64,000 nucleotides of DNA from Gammaproteobacteria bacterium. Lineage in GTDB: Bacteria; Pseudomonadota; Gammaproteobacteria; Acidiferrobacterales; Sulfurifustaceae. The stretch spans positions 1-64,000 of the forward strand of contig JACQFZ010000050.1 in NCBI GenBank assembly GCA_016199745.1, in the 5' to 3' direction. Below the pieces are notes generated by a model, which saw only the letters and a program-made list of their open reading frames with translations, was not told the origin of the DNA and ran no database searches. A program made the position numbers and the translations under genes. Below are positions 53,215-61,723 of this stretch, in pieces; the first letter of the stretch is position 1; every line of letters starts with the position of its first letter.

Positions 53215-53708
53215 GCCTTGGCTCCCGCTTTTGCTTTTGGTTTGTCCTGCTCAGCCACGTAACCGACCTTCTCGCGCACTACGCGCAGGAACGACGACTT
53301 GCCTTGCAAGCGGCGGTCGACGGCAAACTGGACAACGCGGATGTTGGCCGGCCCCTTCTCCATGCGCTCGCTGCCCTTGAACCCCTCGACCCAGACGCAC
53401 TTCATCTCGGGCTTCACTTCGCAATTGCCGTTGGCGCGCACACCGCCGCACGGGCCGTTGCGCAGATTCTTCGGGCAGTTCATCGGGCACGACATGCCGG
53501 TCGAGCTCAGCGCGCACTGGCCGCACATCTGGCAGTCAAACAGAAAACCCTTCACCACTTTTTCGATCGCGGCCACCGGCTTGTCGGCGCGTTCATAGCC
53601 GACGAGCTTCCAGAACGGGTGCAACGCCACGAAGATCTTCTCGACGAAGGCGTAGAAAATCTCCATCCCGCGAGCATGACGTACTGACCAACGGCGTACG
53701 GCGTACAT
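53211..53708 (-). CDS. MTHFR C-terminal-domain protein (MetV-like, cysteine-rich)
   Basis: A 165-residue protein with eight cysteines in a compact array: CQMCGQC, then SCPMNC, GPCGG, NC and KC (residues about 59-105). This is the MTHFR_C domain associated with acetogen-type methylene-THF reductases, probably binding Fe-S or zinc. The ribosome site AGGAAGGATAACGA precedes the ATG. It has a Lys/Ala-rich tail DKPKAKAGAKA. It is fused by overlap to metF downstream and starts 4 nt after the small protein gene. Confidence 0.82.
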   Translation of the reverse strand: MYAVRRWSVRHARGMEIFYAFVEKIFVALHPFWKLVGYERADKPVAAIEKVVKGFLFDCQMCGQCALSSTGMSCPMNCPKNLRNGPCGGVRANGNCEVKPEMKCVWVEGFKGSERMEKGPANIRVVQFAVDRRLQGKSSFLRVVREKVGYVAEQDKPKAKAGAKA

Positions 53709-53711
53709 TCG

Positions 53712-54047
53712 TTATCCTTCCTGTTCGCCGGAACTGGTGCCGGCGTTGTTCTCGTTCAAACCTTTGGAACGGATCAGCCGATCAAGATCGGCGTCCGTGT
53801 ACGCGGCTTCGATCCGCGCCGCCTCGGCGTTCGCCTCGGCCTGCAGATCGGCACCGCACTCGCGCGGCTCGGCGCGCTTCCAGTCGGCGAGATACGCATC
53901 CGAGCTGCCACGACCGGCGCGCATGGCAGCGCGATCAATCGCCTCTTGAAAACGGTGCGACAACTGCACCTTGGCGGTGTCGCGGCCCTGCTTCACGACC
54001 ACCTGCGCCGGGATATCGCGCCACGAAATAAGAATCAGTTTTGCCAC
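53712..54047 (-). CDS. virulence-factor-family small protein (PF13769-like), function unknown
   Basis: A 111-residue protein starting with a GTG and AKLILISWRDIPAQVVVKQGRD, followed by AIDRAAMRAGRGSSDAYLADW. This small family is consistently found beside DUF1638, MetF-like and corrinoid methyltransferase genes in alphaproteobacteria. The virulence name is historical. A GGAG ribosome site sits 8 nt upstream, and its start lies within the DUF1638 3' end (13-nt overlap). An assembly or redox-accessory role is inference only. Confidence 0.75.
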   Translation of the reverse strand: MAKLILISWRDIPAQVVVKQGRDTAKVQLSHRFQEAIDRAAMRAGRGSSDAYLADWKRAEPRECGADLQAEANAEAARIEAAYTDADLDRLIRSKGLNENNAGTSSGEQEG

Positions 54048-54652
54048 GAGGTCACTCCAACTGCGAAACGCTTCAAACTATGTTGCAAGTCGCCGTAACC
54101 GGTACAGCGGTGCTCGAAGCTTAAGCCCAACTGCTCGGCCGCCGCGCGCGCTGCCAGCACCAGCTCCGGGGATTCCACCTGCGCCAGATATACCAACCGC
54201 CGGTAGTTGCCGAAGTACTGCTTGGCGAGCTCGGGATGACGATCGAGCCCGAGACCGCGAATCACCAAACGATCGAAGTGACGGGCGAGAAAATCGGTGA
54301 GATAAAACGTGCCGGGCTCGGCCTCGTGCAGCGCGTCGAACGTCGTGTGGGTCGCGAAAAATTCGTAGCAGTGAGCGCCGGGAATACGCTCGACCCGCTC
54401 CTCGATCAGCACCGCGTCAAGCATGCCGCCGGTACCGCAATCGCCGTAGGCCACGAAGATCGCGGCGTAGCGGTCACGGTTCTCCTGGATCTTGGCGCGC
54501 ACCGCCTCAGGGATCTGATTCGGCGTGTTGTGCAACTCCGCCGGCAGGCACTGCACGTCGATGTGCGGCCAACCATTGATCTTGCGCAGCGCGATGATCT
54601 CGTGCGCCAGCGCACCGCAGGCGATCACGAGTGCCGTTGCTTCGGTACCCAT
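54035..54652 (-). CDS. DUF1638 protein, function unknown
   Basis: A 205-residue protein with conserved-looking blocks ALVIACGALAHEI, CLPAELHNTPNQIPEAV, FVAYGDCGTGGMLDAV, GAHCYEFFATHTTF and RCTGYGDLQHSL. Several cysteines and histidines (CGAL, GDCGTGG, HCYEF) suggest a metal or cofactor site. DUF1638 is linked to corrinoid methyl transfer by gene neighbourhood in bacteria and methanogens. It lies between the corrinoid protein and the small accessory protein in one operon. Confidence 0.82.
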   Translation of the reverse strand: MGTEATALVIACGALAHEIIALRKINGWPHIDVQCLPAELHNTPNQIPEAVRAKIQENRDRYAAIFVAYGDCGTGGMLDAVLIEERVERIPGAHCYEFFATHTTFDALHEAEPGTFYLTDFLARHFDRLVIRGLGLDRHPELAKQYFGNYRRLVYLAQVESPELVLAARAAAEQLGLSFEHRCTGYGDLQHSLKRFAVGVTSWQN

Positions 54653-54665
54653 GATCGCCTGTTCC

Positions 54666-55379
54666 TTAGTGTGCTGCTGCCTTGCGGGCCGCGCGACGCT
54701 GAGCGATCAGCGTCTTTGCCGTTTCCACCGCAATCGCGGCGTCACGGCAGTAGGCATCGGCTCCAACCGCTTGGCCGAAGGCCTCGTTCAGCGGTGCACC
54801 GCCGACCAGCACGATGTAATCGCTGCGGATGCCCTTTTCCTTCATCGTGTCGATGACGACCTTCATGTACGGCATGGTGGTCGTCAGCAACGCCGACATG
54901 CCGAGGATATCCGGCTTGTGCTTGTCGATCGCTTCGAGGTACTTCTCAACCGGGTTGTTGATGCCGAGGTCGATCACTTCGAAACCGGCGCCTTCCATCA
55001 TCATCGACACCAGATTCTTGCCGATGTCGTGGATGTCGCCCTTCACGGTACCAATGACCATCTTGCCGATAGGCTCGGCACCGGTCTCCGCCAGCAGCGG
55101 CCGCAGGATCTCCATGCCGCCCTTCATCGCGTTCGCCGCCAACAACACTTCCGGCACGAACAAAATGCCGTCGCGGAAGTCGATACCAACGATGCGCATG
55201 CCTTCGACCAATGCGTCGTTCAGAACCCGGGACGGGGACCAACCACGATCTAGGAAAATGCGCGTGGATTGTTCAACCTCTTCCTTCAGCCCGTTGTAGA
55301 GGTCGTCGTGTGTCTGTTCAACCAACTCTTCATCGCTAAGGCTGTTGAGGTCGAGATCGTCTTGCGGAGCCTCGGCCAT
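54666..55379 (-). CDS. corrinoid (B12-binding) methyltransferase carrier protein
   Basis: A 237-residue protein. The N-terminal helical cap (LNDALVEGMRIVGIDFRDGILFVPEVLLAANAM) is followed by a Rossmann B12 domain with D115-x-H117-x-x-G120 (VKGDIHDIGKNLV), whose His117 is the lower cobalt ligand, then ALLTTTMPYMK and VGGAPLNEAFG. It corresponds to the cobalamin module of MetH or MtbC/MttC. It carries the methyl group between the folate module and BmtB. An AGGAG ribosome site is present. It is the first gene of the operon that ends with the pterin methyltransferase or beyond. Confidence 0.93.
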   Translation of the reverse strand: MAEAPQDDLDLNSLSDEELVEQTHDDLYNGLKEEVEQSTRIFLDRGWSPSRVLNDALVEGMRIVGIDFRDGILFVPEVLLAANAMKGGMEILRPLLAETGAEPIGKMVIGTVKGDIHDIGKNLVSMMMEGAGFEVIDLGINNPVEKYLEAIDKHKPDILGMSALLTTTMPYMKVVIDTMKEKGIRSDYIVLVGGAPLNEAFGQAVGADAYCRDAAIAVETAKTLIAQRRAARKAAAH

Positions 55380-55751
55380 ACGGATCTCCTATGATCAAAG
55401 TAAGTCAATGTTGTGTAAGGGGTTAAATTTCAGACTGGGCACTCTGCCGTGACGTTTGGAGCCACGATAAAAGGCTGACTGAATGGATAAATACAGTAGT
55501 TGTCGCGTACCGGGGCTGCTGCCAGGGCCGCGACCCACGCTTGTCGAGCAACGACAAGTTGGTCGCACTTTGGCATTTGCCTCACCATTAACCGTAGATC
55601 GCTATGCTCCTTGTTCTCTCGCGAAGAAGCAAGGGTACGCCAGCCGCTTTTACGCCTAGTCCTACCATGTAGTGTTTGCTACGCCGGGTAATCTTAGTTC
55701 GCCGATAACGGTTGCCGGATCGCCGCAATTACCTCCTTAAAACTGCCACTG
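55380..55751. other. intergenic region between soxG and the corrinoid operon
   Basis: 372 bp. No cobalamin-riboswitch B12 box is seen on the minus strand and no convincing gene. A short basic frame after AAGGAGGT (TTG near 55729) gives 46 residues without known similarity. The region presumably holds the promoter of the corrinoid operon. Confidence 0.45.
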
Positions 55752-56309
55752 TTAGCTGTCAGTACCGCCGAACTCCTGCAGCGACGCGATCAGCCAATCG
55801 CTGAACGCGCGTGCATACCCGGCGGGGACAACCAAATCATATGAAGGGGTATCGTCCAACCTATATATATAGGCCGATATCTCGGCGACCACGGTTTGGG
55901 CGCACATTCCGCTGCTAAAGACCGCCGGGTCGATATCGAGACGACAGCCCTTGCGCAACACAGCATGGGCGCTTGCGCCTGAAAGCCGCAGTACCACGCG
56001 CGCATGGCTCTGATCGCTGACATAGGCAAGCCCGGCAATCTTCGAACTTAGCTCGGGCAGAAACTGGTGAGCGACGGTCGTCAGCAGCATCCAATAGCCC
56101 GGCGCCGTCGGCAGCGCGGTAAACAAAGGCTCGCACGTCACCTGCCCGGGGCGCATCGACAATCCCAAAGCACCGGCAACAGTTTCAGCTTGGTGCGGCA
56201 GCGCCAGCAGTTGATAAGTAGCGACGTCGCGGCGCTCGGCAATCGTTACACCCGTATCCCGGCGGTTGCCAAGTCCGGCGACGTCTTGCAGCGGATAGAT
56301 TCGCGTCAA
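55752..56309 (-). CDS. sarcosine oxidase gamma-subunit-like protein (SoxG), orphan
   Basis: A 185-residue protein with SoxG-like sequence: GYWMLLT region, YVSDQSHARVVLRLSGASAH, AVLRKGCRLDIDPAVF, SSGMCAQTVVAEISAYIYRL and YDLVVPAGYARAFSDWL. SoxG is normally one of four subunits (BDAG) that oxidise sarcosine and pass one carbon to THF. No soxB, soxD or soxA is nearby. The start codon would be TTG without a good ribosome site, so the N-terminus is uncertain. Presence beside folate-linked genes fits a one-carbon role. Confidence 0.72.
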   Translation of the reverse strand: MTRIYPLQDVAGLGNRRDTGVTIAERRDVATYQLLALPHQAETVAGALGLSMRPGQVTCEPLFTALPTAPGYWMLLTTVAHQFLPELSSKIAGLAYVSDQSHARVVLRLSGASAHAVLRKGCRLDIDPAVFSSGMCAQTVVAEISAYIYRLDDTPSYDLVVPAGYARAFSDWLIASLQEFGGTDS

Positions 56310-56395
56310 CTCAAGCTAACCGCCTGGTCAAACAATGGTTTTTGCGCCAGAACCTACCTCGCGGCGGGTATGCCCTCGCACCGTTAGGAGAAGTG

Positions 56396-56425
56396 CCGAC
56401 GACCGCGATTAATCGTGGTCGTCGG
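56396..56425. repeat. 15-bp hairpin between soxG and the ABC operon
   Basis: CCGACGACCGCGATT followed directly by AATCGTGGTCGTCGG, with one non-Watson-Crick position and no U-run. It lies between the ATPase gene stop (56495) and soxG, so it may mark the 3' end of the transporter mRNA. Confidence 0.55.
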
Positions 56426-56494
56426 TTAGCTGTTTGTCGAGTGCTGAAACGGTGGAGACAAGAACGATGTGCCTTCCTTGTCCCACCCTAGCGA

Positions 56495-58123
56495 CTAGTT
56501 GCGCACGCGCCGCTTGAGCGCCTCGTCCAACCAATTGGTTCGCATCTCTGGAACCGACGACAACAACAGCTCGGTATAGGGATGATACGGCGGCGAGAAT
56601 ACCTGCTGCAACGGACCGGTAGTCACGAATTTACCGCTGAGCATGACGCCGACGTTATTCGCGATCCGCCGCACGACGCCGAGGTCGTGAGTAATAAATA
56701 CATAGGTTAAGCCGAGTTCATTCTGCAGCCGTTGCAGCAGTCGCAGAATTTCGTCGGCAACCAACTGATCGAGCGCCGAGGTCACTTCGTCGCAGATCAA
56801 CAGTTCCGGCTCAGCAGCGAGCGCCCGGGCAATGCAAATACGCTGTTTTTGTCCGCCGGACAACTCGCTCGATTTGCGGTCGATGAAGTGTTCCGGCAAA
56901 TCGATCAGCTTGAGCAGCTCGACCACACGCATCCGAATCTTCTCTTTCGGATACTTGAAGTAGAAACCAAGCGGGCGCCCAATAACATCGAGCACGGTTT
57001 GCCGCGGATTGAGCGCAACGTCGGGAATTTGATAGACCATCTGCACGCGTCGCAATTCGTCGCGCGTGCGCTTGCGATAATCCGGCGGCAAGCTCTTGCC
57101 GTCGAGCAAAATCTCGCCCGACCAGCGCGGCAACAAGCCGGTGATGATACGTGCCAGCGTACTCTTACCGCTGCCCGATTCGCCGACGATCGCCAATGTC
57201 TCGCCACGATCGACCGACACACTGACGTCATCGACAACCTTCATGCCCTTGCCGTAACCGGCCGTAAGGTTGCGAATTTCGAGATGCGGCTTACTCTTCC
57301 CGGGCTTCACCTTCGGGCTATTTGTTTGCTTTTCAGCGGCGCTGCGCACGGAAACGAGCTTGTTCGTGTATTCCATTTGCGGCTTATGCAGGATCTGCTC
57401 GGCGGCACCGAGTTCGACGACCTTGCCATGCCGCAATACCATGATGCGATCGGCGACCTGCGCCACCACCGCCAGATCGTGCGTTACATAGAGCGCGGCC
57501 GTCCCGTGCTCACGGATCAAGCGTTTCAGCACTGCCAACACTTCGATCTGCGTCGTGACGTCGAGCGCGGTGGTCGGTTCGTCGAGCACCAAGATGTCCG
57601 GACGACACGACATCGCCATCGCCGCCATTGCCCGCTGTAACTGACCGCCCGAGACCTGATGCGGATAGCGCTTACCAAATGTCTCGGGCGACGGCAAATC
57701 GAACGCGCGAAACAGCTCGACCGCTTCTTTCTTGGCCTGCGCGTATGACATGAGACCGTGCCGTACCGGACCTTCGCAAACTTGTTGATAAAGCGTCAAC
57801 GCCGGGTTGAACGACGCAGCGGCGCTTTGGGCGATGTAGGCGATACGACGGCCGCGCAACTGCCGCCGGCCGTCAAGCCCGAGCTCACGAATATTGGCGC
57901 CATCGAACATGATGCGGCCGCCGGTAATCTGACAACCGCGACGGGTATAGCCGAGTGCCGCCAACCCAATCGTAGATTTACCTGCGCCCGATTCGCCGAT
58001 CAGACCGAGCACTTCACCACGTTTCAGCGTGAGCGAAACACCATCGACCAGGACCACAGAGTCACCATGCTCGGTGTGCGCCTCAATGCGCAAGTCTTGA
58101 ACATTGAGAATTTGGTCGCTCAT
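56495..58123 (-). CDS. dipeptide-type ABC transporter ATPase, two fused nucleotide-binding domains
   Basis: A 542-residue protein. NBD1: Walker A GESGAGKST, signature VSGGQLQRAMAA, Walker B LVLDEPTTALD. NBD2: Walker A GESGSGKST, signature LSGGQKQRICIARAL, Walker B LICDEVTSALD. It is a DppD-DppF-like fusion (YejF style). It energises import through the two permeases encoded upstream; the start overlaps the permease stop by ATGA. Confidence 0.94.
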   Translation of the reverse strand: MSDQILNVQDLRIEAHTEHGDSVVLVDGVSLTLKRGEVLGLIGESGAGKSTIGLAALGYTRRGCQITGGRIMFDGANIRELGLDGRRQLRGRRIAYIAQSAAASFNPALTLYQQVCEGPVRHGLMSYAQAKKEAVELFRAFDLPSPETFGKRYPHQVSGGQLQRAMAAMAMSCRPDILVLDEPTTALDVTTQIEVLAVLKRLIREHGTAALYVTHDLAVVAQVADRIMVLRHGKVVELGAAEQILHKPQMEYTNKLVSVRSAAEKQTNSPKVKPGKSKPHLEIRNLTAGYGKGMKVVDDVSVSVDRGETLAIVGESGSGKSTLARIITGLLPRWSGEILLDGKSLPPDYRKRTRDELRRVQMVYQIPDVALNPRQTVLDVIGRPLGFYFKYPKEKIRMRVVELLKLIDLPEHFIDRKSSELSGGQKQRICIARALAAEPELLICDEVTSALDQLVADEILRLLQRLQNELGLTYVFITHDLGVVRRIANNVGVMLSGKFVTTGPLQQVFSPPYHPYTELLLSSVPEMRTNWLDEALKRRVRN

Positions 58124-58947
58124 GCGCCTTCTCCGTGTCCACGCGAATGAATGGACAGAAACCAGTCAACCACAAGATTGATGCCGATCGTCAACATCGC
58201 GATTCCGGCCGCCGGAATCAGCGGAGCGTAACCGCCGAAGTTAATCGCTTGCGCATTTTCGCGCACCATACCGCCCCAATCGGCGAACGGCGGTTGAATA
58301 CCGAGACCCAGGAAGCTTAAGGAGGCGATAAACAGGAATTGGAAACAGAAGCGCAGACCGAACTCGGCGATCAGCGGTGGTAACGCATTCGGCAACACTT
58401 CGCGCCGCAGAATCCACCAGGTACGCTCACCGCGCAATCGCGCCACTTCGACGTAATCGAGCACGACGATGTTCATAGCGACCGCTCGGCTCACGCGAAA
58501 GACGCGCGTCGAGTCGAGCGCCGCCAGCGTACAGATCAAGACCGGGACCGAAGTACCGAGCACGGAGATGATCACCAACGCGAAGATCAGCGTCGGAATC
58601 GAGATCATGATATCGACGATGCGCGACATGATATTGTCGACCGCGCGCCCGGCGATCGCTGCCCCGAAGCCACCGATAATGCCGATGAAGAACGAGAGCA
58701 ACGTCGTTGCCAACGCTAGCGCGATGGTGGTACGCGCTCCATAGAGCAAGCGCGAAAGCATATCGCGACCCAGGTTATCCAACCCAAGCAACGCATCCAT
58801 GCTGGGCGGCGCCCAGACATCGCCAACAAACTCAGCTTCGCCATAGGGCGCGATGACCGGCGCGAATAATGCCGCCGCAAGATTGATCACGATGATGGCA
58901 AATCCGATTTGCGCGCTCAGGCTTAATTTTTGGCCAAAAATCTTCAT
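58120..58947 (-). CDS. dipeptide-type ABC permease (DppC-like)
   Basis: A 275-residue membrane protein: N-terminal segment IGFAIIVINLAAALFAPVIAPYG, the DppC motif LLGLDNLGRDMLSRLLYGAR, about six transmembrane helices and the EAA-type loop ARLRGERTWWILRREVLPNALPP. It forms the channel with the DppB-like partner. Confidence 0.94.
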   Translation of the reverse strand: MKIFGQKLSLSAQIGFAIIVINLAAALFAPVIAPYGEAEFVGDVWAPPSMDALLGLDNLGRDMLSRLLYGARTTIALALATTLLSFFIGIIGGFGAAIAGRAVDNIMSRIVDIMISIPTLIFALVIISVLGTSVPVLICTLAALDSTRVFRVSRAVAMNIVVLDYVEVARLRGERTWWILRREVLPNALPPLIAEFGLRFCFQFLFIASLSFLGLGIQPPFADWGGMVRENAQAINFGGYAPLIPAAGIAMLTIGINLVVDWFLSIHSRGHGEGA

Positions 58948-58962
58948 GTGTGTAACCTAAAC

Positions 58963-59910
58963 CTAACGCGGATGACGCAGCCGTGGATTGCTGAGGATAG
59001 CGAATAGATCCGCGAGCATATTGAGACCGACAAAGGTGCTCGCGAAGATGAGGCCACAGGCCTGCACCACCGGGACGTCGCGCTTGGAAACGGCGTCTAC
59101 CATCAACTGCCCCACACCGGGATACACGAACACCACCTCGACGACGATAACGCCGACAACGAGGTAAGCCAGGTTAAGCGCGACGACGTTGATGATCGGT
59201 GCCCATGCATTCGGCAATGCGTGCTGCACGACAATGCGCCACTGCGGAAGACCTTTGAGAATCGCCATCTCGACATATGGGCTCGACATCGCCGCCACTA
59301 CCGACGCACGTGTCATGCGCATCATGTACGCCATGACGACTAACACCAGCGTTATTGCCGGCATCGCCGTGACGAACAGACGCTGCCCGAATCCCATCTT
59401 GTACGTCACCATCGACAGACTCGGGAACCAACCGAGCTTAACCGACAACAAAATGATCAGCACGTAGCCGACGAAGAACTCCGGCATCGATATGGTGATC
59501 AAAGTTGCAGTATTGGTGATCCGGTCGAAGTAACCGTTCTGGCGCATGGCAGCGATGATGCCAAAGGCGATGGAAAGCGGCACCGCAATGACTGCCGCGT
59601 AGCCTGCCAAGAAGAAAGTATTAGCAAGACGTGGGCCGATTTGCTGCGCAATTGGCCGGCCGTTAGCTAACGATGCACCGAGGTCACCTTGCACCAGATT
59701 CCACAGCCAACGTCCATAACGAACGATCGCCGGATCGTGCAAATGCAACGAGCGGCGGATGGCTTCAACCGCCTCGGGTGTTGCCGATTGTCCAAGAATT
59801 GCCGTGGCGACATCGCCTGGCAAAACTTCCGTGCCGATAAAAATCAGCACAGAGACTCCAAATAACGTAATTAAACCGAGTCCGAGTCGGTTTGCGATGA
59901 GCCTTAACAA
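58963..59910 (-). CDS. dipeptide-type ABC permease (DppB-like)
   Basis: A 315-residue membrane protein starting MLRLIANRLGLGLITLFGVS, with a periplasmic loop LPGDVATAILG, GDLGASLANGRPIAQQI and EAA loop AILKGLPQWRIVVQHALPNA. It is the first permease of the operon, separated from the binding-protein gene by 214 bp that contain a strong hairpin. Confidence 0.94.
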   Translation of the reverse strand: MLRLIANRLGLGLITLFGVSVLIFIGTEVLPGDVATAILGQSATPEAVEAIRRSLHLHDPAIVRYGRWLWNLVQGDLGASLANGRPIAQQIGPRLANTFFLAGYAAVIAVPLSIAFGIIAAMRQNGYFDRITNTATLITISMPEFFVGYVLIILLSVKLGWFPSLSMVTYKMGFGQRLFVTAMPAITLVLVVMAYMMRMTRASVVAAMSSPYVEMAILKGLPQWRIVVQHALPNAWAPIINVVALNLAYLVVGVIVVEVVFVYPGVGQLMVDAVSKRDVPVVQACGLIFASTFVGLNMLADLFAILSNPRLRHPR

Positions 59911-60075
59911 AATCTACCCCCTACATAGACTGCCGCCGTCCCATGCGGCTTACTCACACGGCTCACTCTGGATTAGGCGAGTTAGTTATATTGACTCGGT
60001 TATACCGAATCCATGCCAGCTCCCGAATAAGGGCAACCCGGCGATCCATATCCGAGCTACCGAACAACAGTAGGA

Positions 60076-60112
60076 CGCTATGCGCCGCTTAGGTCATAAG
60101 CGGCGCATAGCG
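60076..60112. repeat. 16-bp perfect hairpin between binding protein and permease genes
   Basis: Arms CGCTATGCGCCGCTTA (60076-60091) and its exact reverse complement (60097-60112) around GGTCA. It has no U-run. Stable hairpins at this position commonly protect the binding-protein mRNA and lower expression of the permeases. Confidence 0.75.
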
Positions 60113-60124
60113 ATCCTAGCTATC

Positions 60125-61723
60125 TTAAGTTTCCAGCCAAACCTTTTCAGGCGCCCGATAACCACTCATTAGGTTAGTCGGGAGGGCAACAAAGCCTTTG
60201 ACCTTGCTTGAACCGGCATCGATAGTGTTGTTGAACATCGGGATCACTTCCCCACCGTCCTCATGCACCATCTGTTGCAAGTCGTAATACATCTTCTTAC
60301 GCTTGGATACGTTGAGTTCAGCACGCGCCGTCTCAAGCAGCTTGTCGAAGTCTGCACGCTTCCAGAACGTTTCGTTCCAGGAAGCATCCGACTTGTAGAC
60401 TACCGACAACATCAGATCCGCCGTTGGGCGCCCGTCCCAATACGACGCGCACCACGGTTTCTTCATCCATACGTTGTCCCAGTAGCCGTCGGCCGGTACA
60501 CGATCGATCTGCAGATCGATACCCGCTTTCTTGGCGCTCGCCTGGTAGATCTGCGCCGCATCGACCGCGCCGGTAAAGGCGCCGTCGGACACGCTGAGTA
60601 CAACCGGTGCATTGTGCCCCGAATTCTTGAAGTGGAACTTTGCCTTTTCCGGATCGAACGGCCGTTGCGCGATGTTGGCATAGAATAAATCGGTCGAACC
60701 GATCGGCTGATCGTTACCGATCTTGCCGTGACCGACCAATACTTTGTCGATGATCGCCTGACGGTCGATGGCGAACTTCATCGCTAACCGCAGATCTTTA
60801 TTATTGAACGGCGCAATGTCGCAACGCATCGGGAAGGTGTAGTGCGATGGGCCGAGAATCTCGAACACCTGCACGCCCTTGTTACGCGACAACGACAACA
60901 CCGCTTTCGGATCAACGCGGTTGATCAAATGGACTGAACCCGAGATCAACGCATTGAGACGCGCCGTCGGATCGTTGATGGCGATGGTCTCGACAGAGTC
61001 GACAAAACCGCGATCGGAACGGAAATGATTGGGATTGCGCTTAGTGAGAGTGCGAACGCCCGGCTCGTAATTTTCCAACATGAACGCGCCGGTGCCGATA
61101 CCCTTGGTGAAATCGTCTCCTTCAGGACCAATACCGAGGTGGTAATCGGCCAACAGGTACGGTAGGTCGGCGTTGCCGCTGTTAAGCGTGATCACAACTT
61201 CATGCGTGCCGTTTGCCTTGATGTCGGCAACCGGCGCGAACAGCGACTTGGCACCCGACTTGGAATCCGGCTTACGGTGATGGTTGAGCGAGTAAACCAC
61301 GTCGGCGGCCGTCAGCGGTTTGCCGTTGTGGAACGTTACGTCCTTGCGAATCTTGAAGATCCACTCTTTCGCGCCCGGTTTTGCTTCCCACTTCTCGGCC
61401 AGCGACGGCTGAGCGGAAGGTTTAGCACGTACATCGAGACCGGAATCGACTTCAACGAGAGTGTTGTAGAGCTGCAGACCTGTGACTTGTAAATGGCTAG
61501 CGGTAAATGTTGCGGGATCCAAACTATCGCCGGCGTTTGCGCCGTTGAGACCAATCAGGAGATGACCGCCTCGTTTTGGTTTGTCAGCCGCTGATGCAAC
61601 ATTGGACAACATACTGCCGGCAAGTGCCGTAGAGATACCAAGTGCCGCCGAACGCCTTAGAAAATCGCGTCGGTTAATGCGTCCAGCGGTCAACATCGCC
61701 TTTAGATCTTCCCAATCACGCAT
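60125..61723 (-). CDS. dipeptide-type ABC substrate-binding protein with Tat signal
   Basis: A 532-residue SBP_bac_5 family protein. Twin-arginine leader NRRDFLRRSAALGISTALAG ending ASAADKPKRGG, then LTAADVVYSLNHH, GTGAFMLENYEPG, AMKFAIDRQAIIDKVL and a C-terminal lobe with PMFNNTIDAGSSKVKG. Ligands of this family include peptides, opines and glycosides; none can be fixed here. It is next to the one-carbon cluster, so a methylated amine or amino acid is possible but unproven. Confidence 0.9.
   Translation of the reverse strand: MRDWEDLKAMLTAGRINRRDFLRRSAALGISTALAGSMLSNVASAADKPKRGGHLLIGLNGANAGDSLDPATFTASHLQVTGLQLYNTLVEVDSGLDVRAKPSAQPSLAEKWEAKPGAKEWIFKIRKDVTFHNGKPLTAADVVYSLNHHRKPDSKSGAKSLFAPVADIKANGTHEVVITLNSGNADLPYLLADYHLGIGPEGDDFTKGIGTGAFMLENYEPGVRTLTKRNPNHFRSDRGFVDSVETIAINDPTARLNALISGSVHLINRVDPKAVLSLSRNKGVQVFEILGPSHYTFPMRCDIAPFNNKDLRLAMKFAIDRQAIIDKVLVGHGKIGNDQPIGSTDLFYANIAQRPFDPEKAKFHFKNSGHNAPVVLSVSDGAFTGAVDAAQIYQASAKKAGIDLQIDRVPADGYWDNVWMKKPWCASYWDGRPTADLMLSVVYKSDASWNETFWKRADFDKLLETARAELNVSKRKKMYYDLQQMVHEDGGEVIPMFNNTIDAGSSKVKGFVALPTNLMSGYRAPEKVWLET

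Noticed and set aside
55380-55751. Cobalamin riboswitch upstream of the corrinoid operon
   Set aside because: A GCCACTG string occurs only on the plus strand near 55744, the wrong orientation for the minus-strand operon, and no adenosylcobalamin-aptamer architecture is visible.
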